Below the pieces are notes generated by a model that was given only the letters and a program-made list of their open reading frames with translations, ran no database searches and was not told the DNA's origin. From Leptonema illini DSM 21528 (GTDB lineage: Bacteria; Spirochaetota; Leptospiria; Leptospirales; Leptonemataceae): a stretch of 64,000 nt of DNA. This document shows positions 16,875-27,615 of the stretch, piece by piece; position 1 is the stretch's first letter; every line of letters starts with the position of its first letter. Where the stretch lies: positions 2,385,728 through 2,449,727 of the forward strand of contig NZ_JH597773.1 of NCBI RefSeq assembly GCF_000243335.1. Reading direction: 5' to 3'. A program made the position numbers and the translations under genes.

Positions 16875-17886
16875 ACCGACTGCCATCGATCTCTTCAGCG
16901 GATGCGGCGGAATGACGCAGGGGTTGAAGTCCGCGGGCTTTAGCGTTTTAGCCTCCGCCGAAATTCTTGCCGTAGCGCGTGAGACGTATCACGACAATCA
17001 TCCCGAAGTTCGCCAGTATACCGATGTGCGGCGGTTAACAGGAGCGACGCTGCTATCCGATTTGAATTTGCGCCCAGGCGAGCTTGATCTTCTCGCAGGC
17101 TGCCCGCCCTGTCAGGGTTTCTCGACCATTCGCACGAGGAATAAGCCGAATCCGGTCGCCGACGAGCGCAATGAACTGATTTTCGATTTTTTACGACTTG
17201 CGCTTGCTCTACGACCGAAAGCCATCCTCATGGAAAACGTCCCGGGTTTGATGAAGGATCGCCGTTTAGAAAAAACGGCTCGTAGACTGCGAGCCGCAGG
17301 GTATGACGTTGAGGTCGACGTCATCGATGCGGCGGATTTCGGCGTACCGCAGCGCCGGAAGCGGATGATATTAGTGGCGACGCGAACCGGCAGAGCCAGT
17401 CTTCCCTCGGGGGACAGCAAACAGCGCACCGTCGCCGATGCTATCCGTGATCTGCCGAAGGCGGGGAAATCGGGAATACACTGGCATGACCTGAAACGAG
17501 ATCACTCGGAAAAGGTGATGAATATAATCCGCCGTATTTCGAAGGACGGGGGTAGCAGGAGCGACCTCGGAAAGGAGCAATTGGAATGCCACAAGCGAAC
17601 GGACGGCTTTCGCGACGTTTACGGTCGATTATCCTGGAACAAAGTCAGTTCCACGATCACCCGATCATGCGTTAACCCTTCTAAAGGAAGGTTTATTCAT
17701 CCCGAAGAAGACAGGGCTATCACGGTTTTCGAGGCTGCTCTATTGCAATCCTTCCCGAAGTCATATCGATTTTCCCGATCGATTAATCTGACCGAGGTCA
17801 CATCCATGATCGGTGAAGCCTTGCCCCCTTTGTTCGCCAAGAAGCAAGGCTTACATATCCGTCGAAAGATTCTGAACCGCCAATAA
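16864..17886 (+). CDS. DNA cytosine-5 methyltransferase (Dcm-like)
   Basis: A ~340-residue C5-methylase with all core motifs in order: DLFSGCGGMTQGLKSAGF (I), AGCPPCQGFSTIR (IV, catalytic Cys), LMENVPGLMKD (VI), GVPQRRKRMILVATR (VIII) and a late IGEALPPLFAKK (X). The target-recognition region between VIII and X is short (~130 residues). It should methylate a specific sequence that Vsr would police for deamination. The GTG at 16864 is taken as start; it overlaps the receiver gene by 11 bases. A TTG at 16855 is also possible. Confidence 0.93.
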   Translation: MRSKPTAIDLFSGCGGMTQGLKSAGFSVLASAEILAVARETYHDNHPEVRQYTDVRRLTGATLLSDLNLRPGELDLLAGCPPCQGFSTIRTRNKPNPVADERNELIFDFLRLALALRPKAILMENVPGLMKDRRLEKTARRLRAAGYDVEVDVIDAADFGVPQRRKRMILVATRTGRASLPSGDSKQRTVADAIRDLPKAGKSGIHWHDLKRDHSEKVMNIIRRISKDGGSRSDLGKEQLECHKRTDGFRDVYGRLSWNKVSSTITRSCVNPSKGRFIHPEEDRAITVFEAALLQSFPKSYRFSRSINLTEVTSMIGEALPPLFAKKQGLHIRRKILNRQ

Positions 17887-17910
17887 CCCCTCCAGCACGC
17901 ATCCATCCGA

Positions 17911-17957
17911 ACCCCGCCTGGCACTCAACCAAACAACAAAAGTGCCACCCGCGGGGT
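17911..17957. terminator. bipartite hairpin between convergent genes
   Basis: ACCCCGC (17911) and GGCACT (17920) pair with AGTGCC (17941) and GCGGGGT (17951), forming a long interrupted stem between the methylase and mrp, which converge here. There is no clear U-tract. It probably insulates both ends. Confidence 0.55.
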
Positions 17958-17980
17958 GAGGAATGAGATGCGTGCGGGAG

Positions 17981-19036
17981 TTATTTATACTTCTCGACTT
18001 CGACTGCCAGTTTCTGCGCCAGTTCAGTGTAGGACTTGCGCATCGCGTCGTCGGCGTTATCCGAGATCGAGGCGGGTTTGCCCGATTCGCCGGCTTCCAT
18101 GACGTCGGGCTGCAGCGGCAGCGATCCGAGGAAAGGAACGCGGTATTTTGCGGCGAAGGCGGTGCCGCCGTTCTTCGAGAAGATATGCGAGGTCTTGCCG
18201 CAATGCGGGCATACGAACTCGGCCATATTCTCGACGACGCCTAAGATCGGTATCTTCACTTCCTGGAACATGGCGACGGCTCGCGTCGCGTCCTGGATGG
18301 CGACGTTCTGCGGAGTCGTGACGACAAGGGCGCCGTCGAGGTCGATGAGCTGGGCCAGCGAAAGCTGTACGTCGCCGGTGCCGGGCGGAAGGTCGATGAG
18401 CAGGAAGTCGAGCTCGCCCCACATGATTTCGTAGAGGAACTGTTCGACGGCCTTGCCGAGCATCGGGCCTCTCCAGATGACGGCCTGATCGGGATTCAAA
18501 AGAAAGCTGAACGACATGACCTTCACGCCGTATTTCTCGGGCGGGCTGATCTTATTCTTGCCGTCGCCTGTAAGCGAGAGCTTGCCGTCGAATCCGAACA
18601 TCTTGCCTATCGACGGTCCGTAGATGTCGGCGTCGAGAACGCCTACTTTCAGGCCCATCTGCGCCATGGCAGCGGCGAGGTTGGCCGTTACGGTGGACTT
18701 GCCGACGCCGCCTTTGCCTGATCCGACGGCGATGACGTTTTTCACGCCACGGATGCGGTTTCCAAGCGGTTCGGGTTGCAGCTCGGGATCATATTCAAAG
18801 CGGATCTTGAACTTGCCGGGAATGCCCACCTTGCCCAGGACTCCGCGCAGCTGCGACTCAAGGCCGATCTGCACGCGACGATCTTCGTCGGGGCTTTTTA
18901 CGATGATGCGGAGTTGTTCGCCGTCTTCTTCGACGCGGCCAAACATACCGAGATCAAAGAGGTTTTCTTTAAAAGTAGGATGTTCGACCTTAGTGAGAGC
19001 TTCTTTCACCTTCGATTCGATTTCGGTCAGATTCAT
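17981..19036 (-). CDS. mrp: Mrp/ApbC-type Fe-S cluster carrier ATPase
   Basis: A 351-residue protein with an N-terminal MIP18/DUF59 domain (about 1-90) and a C-terminal MinD-like P-loop ATPase. Motifs are VGSGKGGVGKSTVTANLAAA (deviant Walker A), LDADIYGPSIGKMFG, LIDLPPGTGDVQLSLAQL and a CPHCG pair that would hold a bridging Fe-S cluster in the dimer. It should transfer [4Fe-4S] clusters to apo-proteins in the cytoplasm. Monocistronic by layout. Confidence 0.95.
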   Translation of the reverse strand: MNLTEIESKVKEALTKVEHPTFKENLFDLGMFGRVEEDGEQLRIIVKSPDEDRRVQIGLESQLRGVLGKVGIPGKFKIRFEYDPELQPEPLGNRIRGVKNVIAVGSGKGGVGKSTVTANLAAAMAQMGLKVGVLDADIYGPSIGKMFGFDGKLSLTGDGKNKISPPEKYGVKVMSFSFLLNPDQAVIWRGPMLGKAVEQFLYEIMWGELDFLLIDLPPGTGDVQLSLAQLIDLDGALVVTTPQNVAIQDATRAVAMFQEVKIPILGVVENMAEFVCPHCGKTSHIFSKNGGTAFAAKYRVPFLGSLPLQPDVMEAGESGKPASISDNADDAMRKSYTELAQKLAVEVEKYK

Positions 19037-19222
19037 AGATCCTCATTTTAGGAGTGTTAGGTGTTGATAAGGAAAATAATACCAATCCTCCGACTCAGCC
19101 AGAAAAAAGGGAGAATCGCCCGTTTTCCCGTTCAACGGGTCGCAAGGCCACCTTCATAACTTGCTATCGACGCATGCCCGGCTTCTTCTCGACAGCACTG
19201 GCAGGGCGGAAATTCCATTCGT

Positions 19223-19933
19223 ATGGGCTCGCTGGGAGACGGTATCCATACGGAAGGACGCTTCACGTTCGGAGGAGACGTGCCGGAACGCTTCGAAGAA
19301 CACGCCCGCCGCTCCATTCCGCTCTATGACGAAGGGCATGAGCTTATACTGAAGATAAGCGACTCCTTTATCGGCGAGAATTCCGTCGTTTACGATCTCG
19401 GCTGCTCTACGGGTCGCCTGCTCTATCGCCTCGCCGAGAGACATGCCGCTCAGGGCATCCGCTGTGTCGGAGTGGAGCGCGAAGAGGCGATGATCGAATA
19501 TGCGCGCCGTCAGAATGCGCATCCGGCGATTGAATATAAGGCCGAAGACGTGCTGGAGTTCGATCTCGGTCAGGAGAAGGCCGATCTGATCATCTGCTAT
19601 TATACCGTGCAGTTCGTGCGGCCGGCGGTGAGGCAGGATCTGATCAACCGGATCTTTCAGGGATTGCGGTGGGGGGGCGCTCTGCTGCTTTTCGAGAAAA
19701 CCAGAGGCCCCGATGCCCGTTTTCAGGATCTGCTGACGGGTCTGTACAACGATTTCAAGCTGGATCGCGGCTATGAGGCCTCTGAAATTCTACGAAAATC
19801 GCAGTCCCTGCGAGGAGTTCTTGAGCCATTTTCTACGCAGGGGAACCTCGACTTGCTTGCACGTGCGGGTTTCCAGGATTGTATGACCATACTGAAATAT
19901 ATCTGCTTTGAAGGGATGATTGCAATCAAATGA
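19223..19933 (+). CDS. CmoA-like SAM-dependent methyltransferase
   Basis: A 236-residue class I methyltransferase fold. It has VYDLGCSTGRLLYRLAER (SAM glycine motif), VGVEREEAMIEYARRQ, YYTVQFVRPAVRQDLINRIF and WGGALLLFEKTRGPDARFQD, then YNDFKLDRGYEASEILRKSQ. Much of this parallels CmoA, which makes carboxy-S-adenosylmethionine for tRNA wobble uridine. No CmoB is nearby, so the exact reaction is uncertain. Its stop overlaps the next gene's start by four bases. Confidence 0.7.
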   Translation: MGSLGDGIHTEGRFTFGGDVPERFEEHARRSIPLYDEGHELILKISDSFIGENSVVYDLGCSTGRLLYRLAERHAAQGIRCVGVEREEAMIEYARRQNAHPAIEYKAEDVLEFDLGQEKADLIICYYTVQFVRPAVRQDLINRIFQGLRWGGALLLFEKTRGPDARFQDLLTGLYNDFKLDRGYEASEILRKSQSLRGVLEPFSTQGNLDLLARAGFQDCMTILKYICFEGMIAIK

Positions 19934-20697
19934 AAAGCTTCATGATCACGGTCGGGAATTTCTTTTTTCGCTGGAGGGACACGGCCTTCTCTCTGATCTT
20001 TCTCGGCGGACTGGTTCTGATCGCGTATCCGCGGCCCGGCTACTGGGTAACGGGATGGTTCGGCGATCTGCAGGTCGATCAGATCCTCTCCCTTCTCGGA
20101 CTTCTGCTTGCGCTGTCGGGCATCGGAGTGCGCGCCCTTGTGATCGGCTTCATCTACGTGAAACGTGCGGGCGATCGTAAAAAGATCCACGCCGACGAGC
20201 TCTTTCGCGACGGCCTGTTCGCACATTCGCGCAATCCGCTGTACGTCGGCAACCTGCTCGTCGTCACCGGAGCGATGTTCACGGTGAACCTGGGGCTCTT
20301 CTGGTTTATCGTTCTGCCTTTCTTCTACTTCGTCTATTATTGCATCATTTTCGCCGAAGAAGACTTCCTCTCGAAAAAATTCGGAGCCGGCTATGCCGAG
20401 TATATGACGACGGTCAACCGTCTGTTTCCCGGCAACCTCGGCAAACTGAGCAGCTCGTTTAAAGGCCTGACCTTCCTCTTCAAAAGAGTCGTCAAGGTCG
20501 AGCATGCTTCGACGTCGCTGATCCTCTTCTCGGTACTTGCGGCAAATCTTCTGAAGTTCCGTTACCGTTACGGCATCGATTATGATACGGCCCTGCAGCA
20601 ATCTCTGATCGCCGGTATCGTTATCGTGCTGCTCTATTTCATCACGGCCACGTCGCTGAAGCAGGCGGGTAAACTGGAATGGAATCAGAACGACTGA
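19930..20697 (+). CDS. isoprenylcysteine/phospholipid methyltransferase-like membrane protein
   Basis: A 255-residue polytopic membrane protein. The segment FAHSRNPLYVGNLLVVTGA, followed by a hydrophobic stretch, EEDFLSKKFGAGYAEYMTTV and a late R, is the signature of the ICMT/PEMT-like integral membrane methyltransferases. The usual E-E-x-x-L and Y-x-x-Y elements are present. The substrate is unknown (a lipid or small molecule). It is coupled to the upstream CmoA-like gene and to the small membrane protein that follows. Confidence 0.8.
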   Translation: MKSFMITVGNFFFRWRDTAFSLIFLGGLVLIAYPRPGYWVTGWFGDLQVDQILSLLGLLLALSGIGVRALVIGFIYVKRAGDRKKIHADELFRDGLFAHSRNPLYVGNLLVVTGAMFTVNLGLFWFIVLPFFYFVYYCIIFAEEDFLSKKFGAGYAEYMTTVNRLFPGNLGKLSSSFKGLTFLFKRVVKVEHASTSLILFSVLAANLLKFRYRYGIDYDTALQQSLIAGIVIVLLYFITATSLKQAGKLEWNQND

Positions 20698-21059
20698 GCG
20701 ACCTCGTTTCTTGGCCGCTGCTTGCCCTGGGCATCGTTCTTACGCTGATCGGAGTGTCGCCGCTTCTTACAGCGGCGGCCATCATGGCGGGCCTGATGCC
20801 GAAGCCCGAGACGATGCAGATCGGCGGCATGTTTCTCTCGGCCGCCTTCTTTCTTGCAACGGGCCTGCCCGCTCTCTTTTCGTTCGTGCTGCGTGAGAAG
20901 GCCTCTTCACGTACGCTCGCCCGGGTGACCGGTGGGCTGCTTCTGATTTTCGCCCTAGCCTTCCCGTTCACGCTTGCGATTAACGTTCCGTTTTTTATTC
21001 CGCTGTTTTTCTATGTTAGCGGGGCCACTGGAATCTGGGCGCTTCTGCGGAGTAGATAA
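20679..21059 (+). CDS. small hypothetical membrane protein
   Basis: A 126-residue protein with four predicted hydrophobic segments (for example WPLLALGIVLTLIGVSPLL and GGLLLIFALAFPFTLAINV). Its start lies inside the end of the preceding methyltransferase gene (19-bp overlap), so it belongs to the same operon. Its 3' end overlaps the convergent rsfS gene by 44 bp. No family recognised. Confidence 0.65.
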   Translation: MESERLSDLVSWPLLALGIVLTLIGVSPLLTAAAIMAGLMPKPETMQIGGMFLSAAFFLATGLPALFSFVLREKASSRTLARVTGGLLLIFALAFPFTLAINVPFFIPLFFYVSGATGIWALLRSR

Positions 21060-21705
21060 CGGGAGCGTCGCCCCAGAGCTTTTCGAGGTTGTAGTAGTTC
21101 CGCTGCTCCTGCACGAAAACGTGCAGCACGACATCGACGAAGTCGTGAATGACCCATCCCGATTCCACATCAAGCGGTCGTATCTTTTTATTTGTCAGAT
21201 GCTCGCCAAAACGACGCGAGATCTCACGAGCCGTCGTTCCGAGCTGAAGCGATGATCCGGCCGTTGCGATCATAAAGAAGCAGAAATACGGATTCACATC
21301 TTCCAGATTCATCACCTTGATATCGGTGAGCTTCTTCTCATCGAGAAAGGCGACCAGATCCTCAACAAGCTTGCGGATCACGGGATCTGACGATGGCTTG
21401 CGATACTCTGCTTCGACTGCAGGCCGCTGCGCTTTGACGACGTCGGCCTTCTTCGCAGGGGCGACCTTCTTAACCGGCTTTATCGCTTCTTTTTCAGTCG
21501 CCTTTATGGTCTTTTTTGTGGCCTTTTTTGCGGTCTTTTTCACCGTCTTCGTTACAGCCTTCTTAACGGCCTTTTTTACGGCCTTCTTTGCGGGCGTGAC
21601 GGCCGATCTTTCGACCGACTTCTTTGCCGTCGCCGGGGATTTCTTTGCCGTCGTTTTCTTCGCTTCTTTCGTAACGCTCTTTTTTACGGATTTCTTTGTC
21701 GCCAT
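21016..21705 (-). CDS. rsfS: ribosomal silencing factor RsfS with a lysine-rich, H1-like N-terminal tail
   Basis: The C-terminal ~115 residues are RsfS (DUF143): VIRKLVEDLVAFLDEKKLTD, FCFFMIATAGSSLQLGTTA, and GWVIHDFVDVVLHVF followed by YYNLEKLWGDAP. RsfS binds ribosomal protein uL14 and blocks subunit joining in starvation. The first ~100 residues are instead repeats of K-K-A-V-K and A-K-K-T (such as KKAVKKAVKKAVTKTVKKTA), like histone H1 or chlamydial Hc1 tails. Ordinary RsfS is about 105-130 residues. The ATG at 21705, with AGGA eight bases upstream, sets the tail's start. The tail would be highly positive and could bind RNA or DNA. Confidence 0.88.
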   Translation of the reverse strand: MATKKSVKKSVTKEAKKTTAKKSPATAKKSVERSAVTPAKKAVKKAVKKAVTKTVKKTAKKATKKTIKATEKEAIKPVKKVAPAKKADVVKAQRPAVEAEYRKPSSDPVIRKLVEDLVAFLDEKKLTDIKVMNLEDVNPYFCFFMIATAGSSLQLGTTAREISRRFGEHLTNKKIRPLDVESGWVIHDFVDVVLHVFVQEQRNYYNLEKLWGDAPVIYSAEAPRFQWPR

Positions 21706-21834
21706 TTTAAGATTCCTGAATGATTTCTGAGAGACACGTTTTGAGCCCCTACGGCGAAAATCCATAGCAAGCGCACCGGTAAAGTAAATTCGAAGCAAGC
21801 AGAAGCTGCCCTGCTCTTTGCGTGCGGGCGAGTG

Positions 21835-22073
21835 AACCTCAGAGAGCACTGAGCACGCAGAGAATAGGCAGAGCAGTGTACCACAGAGGACCCGGAGGAC
21901 CCGGAGAAGACCAGAGAGAAGAATACTTAGAGGACTATCTCCTCCCGTTCTCTTTCGCGCCTTTAGCGTATTTCTCGGTCAACAACTTTTCTTCTTTTCT
22001 CTCTTCCTGCGCGTCCTCTGAGACCTCAGCAGTTAAACCTCTTTGCGTCATCCTGAATAGAGAAATTCAACCA
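21835..22073. repeat. dispersed intergenic repeat, copy B (downstream of the intron)
   Basis: Non-coding sequence between rsfS and the group II intron. It carries CCACAGAGGACCCGGAGGAC near 21890, CTTTCGCGCCTTTAGCGTAT at 21952-21971 and a CCTCTGAGACCTCAGCAGTTAAAC end. The same ordered words occur in the copies at 24012-24340 and 55430-55760. In plus-strand terms, the intron separates this copy from the next one and interrupts a CCTCCG/TGGTTGAA junction. Confidence 0.7.
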
Positions 22074-24011
<1,938 letters not shown>

Positions 24012-24340
24012 CGGAGGCACGGAGAAATCTAAAAGAAAAGCCGGGAGAAGGGATCGGGCCATCAATCCTTCCTCAACCGTTCATTCTCCCCGTGGTCAAT
24101 TCCCTCCGCGTCCCCTGAGCCCTCTGCGGTTAAACTTCTTTGCTGCGATGCTACGAGAAAAACCACGACAAGCTACCACGGAGAACCCGGAGAAGACCAG
24201 AGAGAAGAATATTTGGAGCCCCGTCCCATTTCGCGCTTTTAGCGTATTTCGCGGTTAAAAACTCTTCTTCTTTTCTCTCTTTTCTCCGCGCCATCAGGGA
24301 CCTCTGTGGTGAATCCTTCTTCCCTCGCTGTCCCTCGTAA
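24012..24340. repeat. dispersed intergenic repeat, copy C (upstream flank of the intron)
   Basis: A 336-bp gap between the intron and the LytR_C lipoprotein gene is filled by repeat sequence. It has CCGGAGGCACGGAGAAATC at the intron edge, CCTCTGCGGTTAAAC near 24120, CCACGGAGAACCCGGAGAAG near 24178, TTTCGCGCTTTTAGCGTATT at 24229-24248 and CCTCTGTGGTGAATC near 24302. It thus seems to hold two nested or tandem partial copies. No gene visible. Confidence 0.7.
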
Positions 24341-24347
24341 CGTTCTG

Positions 24348-25448
24348 CTATTCCTTCAGCAGGGATTTCATGTTGAAGTCCTTGCCCATGATAACCGTTG
24401 CATGCAGATCGAGAGCACGGCGTCTGAAAAAGACGCGATTCTCTGACAGGCCGAGCAATTCCATAAGCAGCCGTGCCTTTCTGAAGTCTCCGGAATGCTC
24501 GATGGCCGTCGAATGAGCGAAGTCCTGACTGCGATAGTTATCCGTATTGAGTACGCGCACGCCGCGATTGTGAACGAGATCTTTCACCCGAGACGCAAGC
24601 CGGCTTGTATCGGTTCCGTTTAACACCTGAATCGGAAAACCGTCCACTTTAGTCTTCAGCGATTTTACATAATCGTTATACAGGAATTCAGCCCGATCGG
24701 CCTTGAAAAGCAACACCTTCTCGCCGAAACCTGCCGTGCCGAGTTCCAGAGGCGCTTCCATGACCGAGACGTCGAAGGGTCGGTCCGATCCAAAAAGCAG
24801 AAGAAGCTCGCGAAACTTCTCTTCAGAGAGATCGGTATCGAGTAAAGAATGCATCAGCTTGATCTGCTCGGGCCTGTCGATCTGATCCATCTTTCCTGGC
24901 AGCTGCCATAAGACGTTCATGAGCACGCTCTCTGCGCGAAACAGGCGATCGATGTCTGCCAGATACTCCGATCCCTTCTCAAATTTTCCTTTTGCCAGAG
25001 AGAACTCTTTTGCCTGCTCTCCAGAGAAGAGTTGCACTCCGTCAGGATACTGGAATTTACCTTTATCAAAGATCACGGGATCCTCGACAAAGAAATCGAC
25101 CCCTTCGGTTAAATCGATCAGACGTGAGAGAGACTCAGGGCTGATCGTGATCTGATGATCATGCCCTTTTCCCGTGATCTCCTTCATCGGATCGCCGAAT
25201 ACTCCAAAGCCCTTACGTAACGGATCAGCCGTCGTCTCGGTGCGGGCCTCGGTATTCACGAAAAAGAAAAGGGCGCGACGCTCTGTCGGGAAGATCACAA
25301 GCCGACCGTAAAGGAAAAGAGACTTATCGTTCTTATCCTGCAGGGATAGCCTGATATGAATCGGATCTTCGGAAGTGGTGAAGTCTCCGCCGCCAAACGA
25401 GCAGGCGGTCAGCATTAACCCAATCAGAATAGTTAACAGACGCTTCAT
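24348..25448 (-). CDS. lipoprotein with LytR_C-type domain
   Basis: A 366-residue protein starting MKRLLTILIGLMLTACSFGG, a signal peptide with lipobox LTAC. The C-terminal ~95 residues (FPIQVLNGTDTSRLASRVKD, RGVRVLNTDNY, ARLLMELLGL, VIMGKDF) match the LytR_C domain seen at the end of LytR-CpsA-Psr proteins. The middle weakly resembles a LytR/CpsA-like domain. It overlaps the flhA stop by four bases and is the last gene of the flagellar operon, so a cell-envelope role linked to periplasmic flagella is inferred. Confidence 0.75.
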   Translation of the reverse strand: MKRLLTILIGLMLTACSFGGGDFTTSEDPIHIRLSLQDKNDKSLFLYGRLVIFPTERRALFFFVNTEARTETTADPLRKGFGVFGDPMKEITGKGHDHQITISPESLSRLIDLTEGVDFFVEDPVIFDKGKFQYPDGVQLFSGEQAKEFSLAKGKFEKGSEYLADIDRLFRAESVLMNVLWQLPGKMDQIDRPEQIKLMHSLLDTDLSEEKFRELLLLFGSDRPFDVSVMEAPLELGTAGFGEKVLLFKADRAEFLYNDYVKSLKTKVDGFPIQVLNGTDTSRLASRVKDLVHNRGVRVLNTDNYRSQDFAHSTAIEHSGDFRKARLLMELLGLSENRVFFRRRALDLHATVIMGKDFNMKSLLKE

Positions 25449-27568
25449 GCGACGGATTCCTCGGCCTTGCGCAGATTCATAATCGATACGGCCTCAACGT
25501 TGGTTTCGTTCGTGATCTCTTCATGAGCCAGAACGGCAAAGTTACGCTGCGGAAAGAGACGCTCCAGCAGCGTGAAAAGACCGGCGCGAATCGAGCGACT
25601 CGCCAGAAATAGCGGGAAGTAGCCCTGCTGATTCGCCTTTGACACCTCTTCGGCCAGGGCCTGCTGAAGCGCCTGTTGAAAATCGGGTTTCAGCGCCATA
25701 ATAAAGCCCTCTTCGGGATCTCGGTGAATGCCTTCACGCAGCCTGCGATCGATATCGGGATGTACCGAGATGCAGCGAATCGTGCGCTTGTCGTCCTGAT
25801 ACTCGGCGATGATCTGTCGGCGCAAAGACTGGCGCACCGATTCGGTTAACAGATAGGGGTCGCCCTGCGAACGATCGGCGTTTGATGCGATGGCTTCCAT
25901 AATGCGTGACATATTGCGAATCGAGACGTTTTCTTTGAGAAGGCTCTGCAAGACGATCTGAATCGTTCCCAGGCCGACCTTCTTCTCGGAAAGCACTTCG
26001 TCGACGACGACGGGATTCTCTTCGCGGACGGTATCGACGATGCTTTTGATCTGCTGGCGTCCCATGATCTCCTGACTGTTCTGCTGGATCATGCCCGACA
26101 GATGCGTGGCGATGACCGTAGACGGATCGACGACGTCGTAATCAAGGCCTTCGGCCTCGCTCTTGCGATCCGGAGTGATCCAGTAGGCCGGCAGGTTATA
26201 CGTGGGCTCGCGAATCTCGGTCAGTCCTTCGATCGGGCCTCTCGTGCGTCCCGTATTGATCGCAAGCAGATGATCGGGCTCGACGCTCGACTGAGCGATC
26301 GTCGTGCCATGCAGCCGGATCGCATACTCGTCGGCCTCAAGGTTCATGTTGTCGCGAATCCGCACAGGAGGAACGATCAGGCCCAGATCCATCGCAAAGC
26401 GACGACGCAGACGCGAAACCTGCTCAAGCAGAGTACCGCCCGATTTTGGATCCACAAGCGGAATCAGGTTATACCCCACTTCCACCTCAAGAGGCTCGGA
26501 TTTCAGGTGTTCGAGATAGGACTCGGGTTTCGTCTCTTCTTTCTTCTGCGTCTCTTCTTTCTTCTGTTGTTCGACAAGAACCTTTGCCGCCTTATCGACG
26601 CGGTAGGCAAGAAAGATCAGACCTCCGCCCAGTATAAAGAGAGCCGTCGTCGGAAAGCCAGGAATAAAACCCGAGAGTACAAGCAGGCCACCCGTAATAT
26701 AAAGCGTCGTCGGTGAGGCAAGCAGCTGCTTCTTCAATTCTTCGGGCAGCGATTCATCGGCCGCCGAACGTGAAACGATAATACCTGTGGCAGTGGAGAT
26801 CAGAAGCGCCGGGATCTGCGAAACAAGACCGTCACCGATCGTGAAGCGCGTATACACCTCAAGAGCATCGGTGAAGTTCATGCCCATGAGCGTAAGACCG
26901 ATAACGATGCCTCCGATGATGTTTACGGCGGTGACGATCAGCCCGAGACGGACGTCGCCCTGAACGAATTTTGAAGCACCGTCCATCGAACCGTAAAAAT
27001 CCATCTCTTTCTGTAAAAGCTGGCGGCGACGACGCGCCTCTTTCTCGTCGATATAACCGGCCGTCTGATCGGCATCGATGGCAAGCTGCTTACCGGGTAA
27101 CGAATCAAGGGCGAACCTTGCGGCCACTTCAGAGACACGAGTGGCGCCCTTTGTAATGACGATGATCTGAACGAGGGTCAGGATAACGAAGATCACGACT
27201 CCCACAACAAGCCCCGACGTCGAACCGCCGCCACCCACGACGAACGTACCGAATGCTGTGATCATCGAAGAATCGGCGGCTGCTCCTTTCGTGAGAATGA
27301 GTCGGGTCGTCGAGATGTTCACGGCGATACGATAGATCGTCGTAATCAAAAGCAGGGTCGGAAAGCTGCTGAAATCGGCCGGGCTCGTGCTGGAAAGCGC
27401 CGTCAGAAGAATCAGCAATCCGGTAAGAAGGCTGATGCCGATCAGAAGATCGAGCAGCACTCCAGGCAACGGAATGATGATAAGCGCCAGGATAAAGACG
27501 ACGCCTAATCCAAGGACGGCATCGCTGTTGCCCGCGTAGCGGCGTATCGTTTTTAAGATGTCATCCAC
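25445..27568 (-). CDS. flhA: flagellar export gate protein FlhA
   Basis: A 707-residue FlhA. The N-terminal half has eight predicted membrane helices (LGLGVVFILALIIIPLPGVL and following) and the FHIPEP-family segment FALDSLPGKQLAIDADQTAG with EARRRRQLLQKEMDFYGSMD. The C-terminal half is the cytoplasmic substrate-docking domain (from about 360), with VRIRDNMNLEADEYAIRLHG. The start is a GTG at 27568 with GAGG ten bases upstream. It is the core of the flagellar type III export apparatus. Confidence 0.96.
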   Translation of the reverse strand: MDDILKTIRRYAGNSDAVLGLGVVFILALIIIPLPGVLLDLLIGISLLTGLLILLTALSSTSPADFSSFPTLLLITTIYRIAVNISTTRLILTKGAAADSSMITAFGTFVVGGGGSTSGLVVGVVIFVILTLVQIIVITKGATRVSEVAARFALDSLPGKQLAIDADQTAGYIDEKEARRRRQLLQKEMDFYGSMDGASKFVQGDVRLGLIVTAVNIIGGIVIGLTLMGMNFTDALEVYTRFTIGDGLVSQIPALLISTATGIIVSRSAADESLPEELKKQLLASPTTLYITGGLLVLSGFIPGFPTTALFILGGGLIFLAYRVDKAAKVLVEQQKKEETQKKEETKPESYLEHLKSEPLEVEVGYNLIPLVDPKSGGTLLEQVSRLRRRFAMDLGLIVPPVRIRDNMNLEADEYAIRLHGTTIAQSSVEPDHLLAINTGRTRGPIEGLTEIREPTYNLPAYWITPDRKSEAEGLDYDVVDPSTVIATHLSGMIQQNSQEIMGRQQIKSIVDTVREENPVVVDEVLSEKKVGLGTIQIVLQSLLKENVSIRNMSRIMEAIASNADRSQGDPYLLTESVRQSLRRQIIAEYQDDKRTIRCISVHPDIDRRLREGIHRDPEEGFIMALKPDFQQALQQALAEEVSKANQQGYFPLFLASRSIRAGLFTLLERLFPQRNFAVLAHEEITNETNVEAVSIMNLRKAEESVA

Positions 27569-27615
27569 GTCTGTTCAACCTCATTCCTACAAGCTGTCTC
27601 AAAAATAGCCGCACT

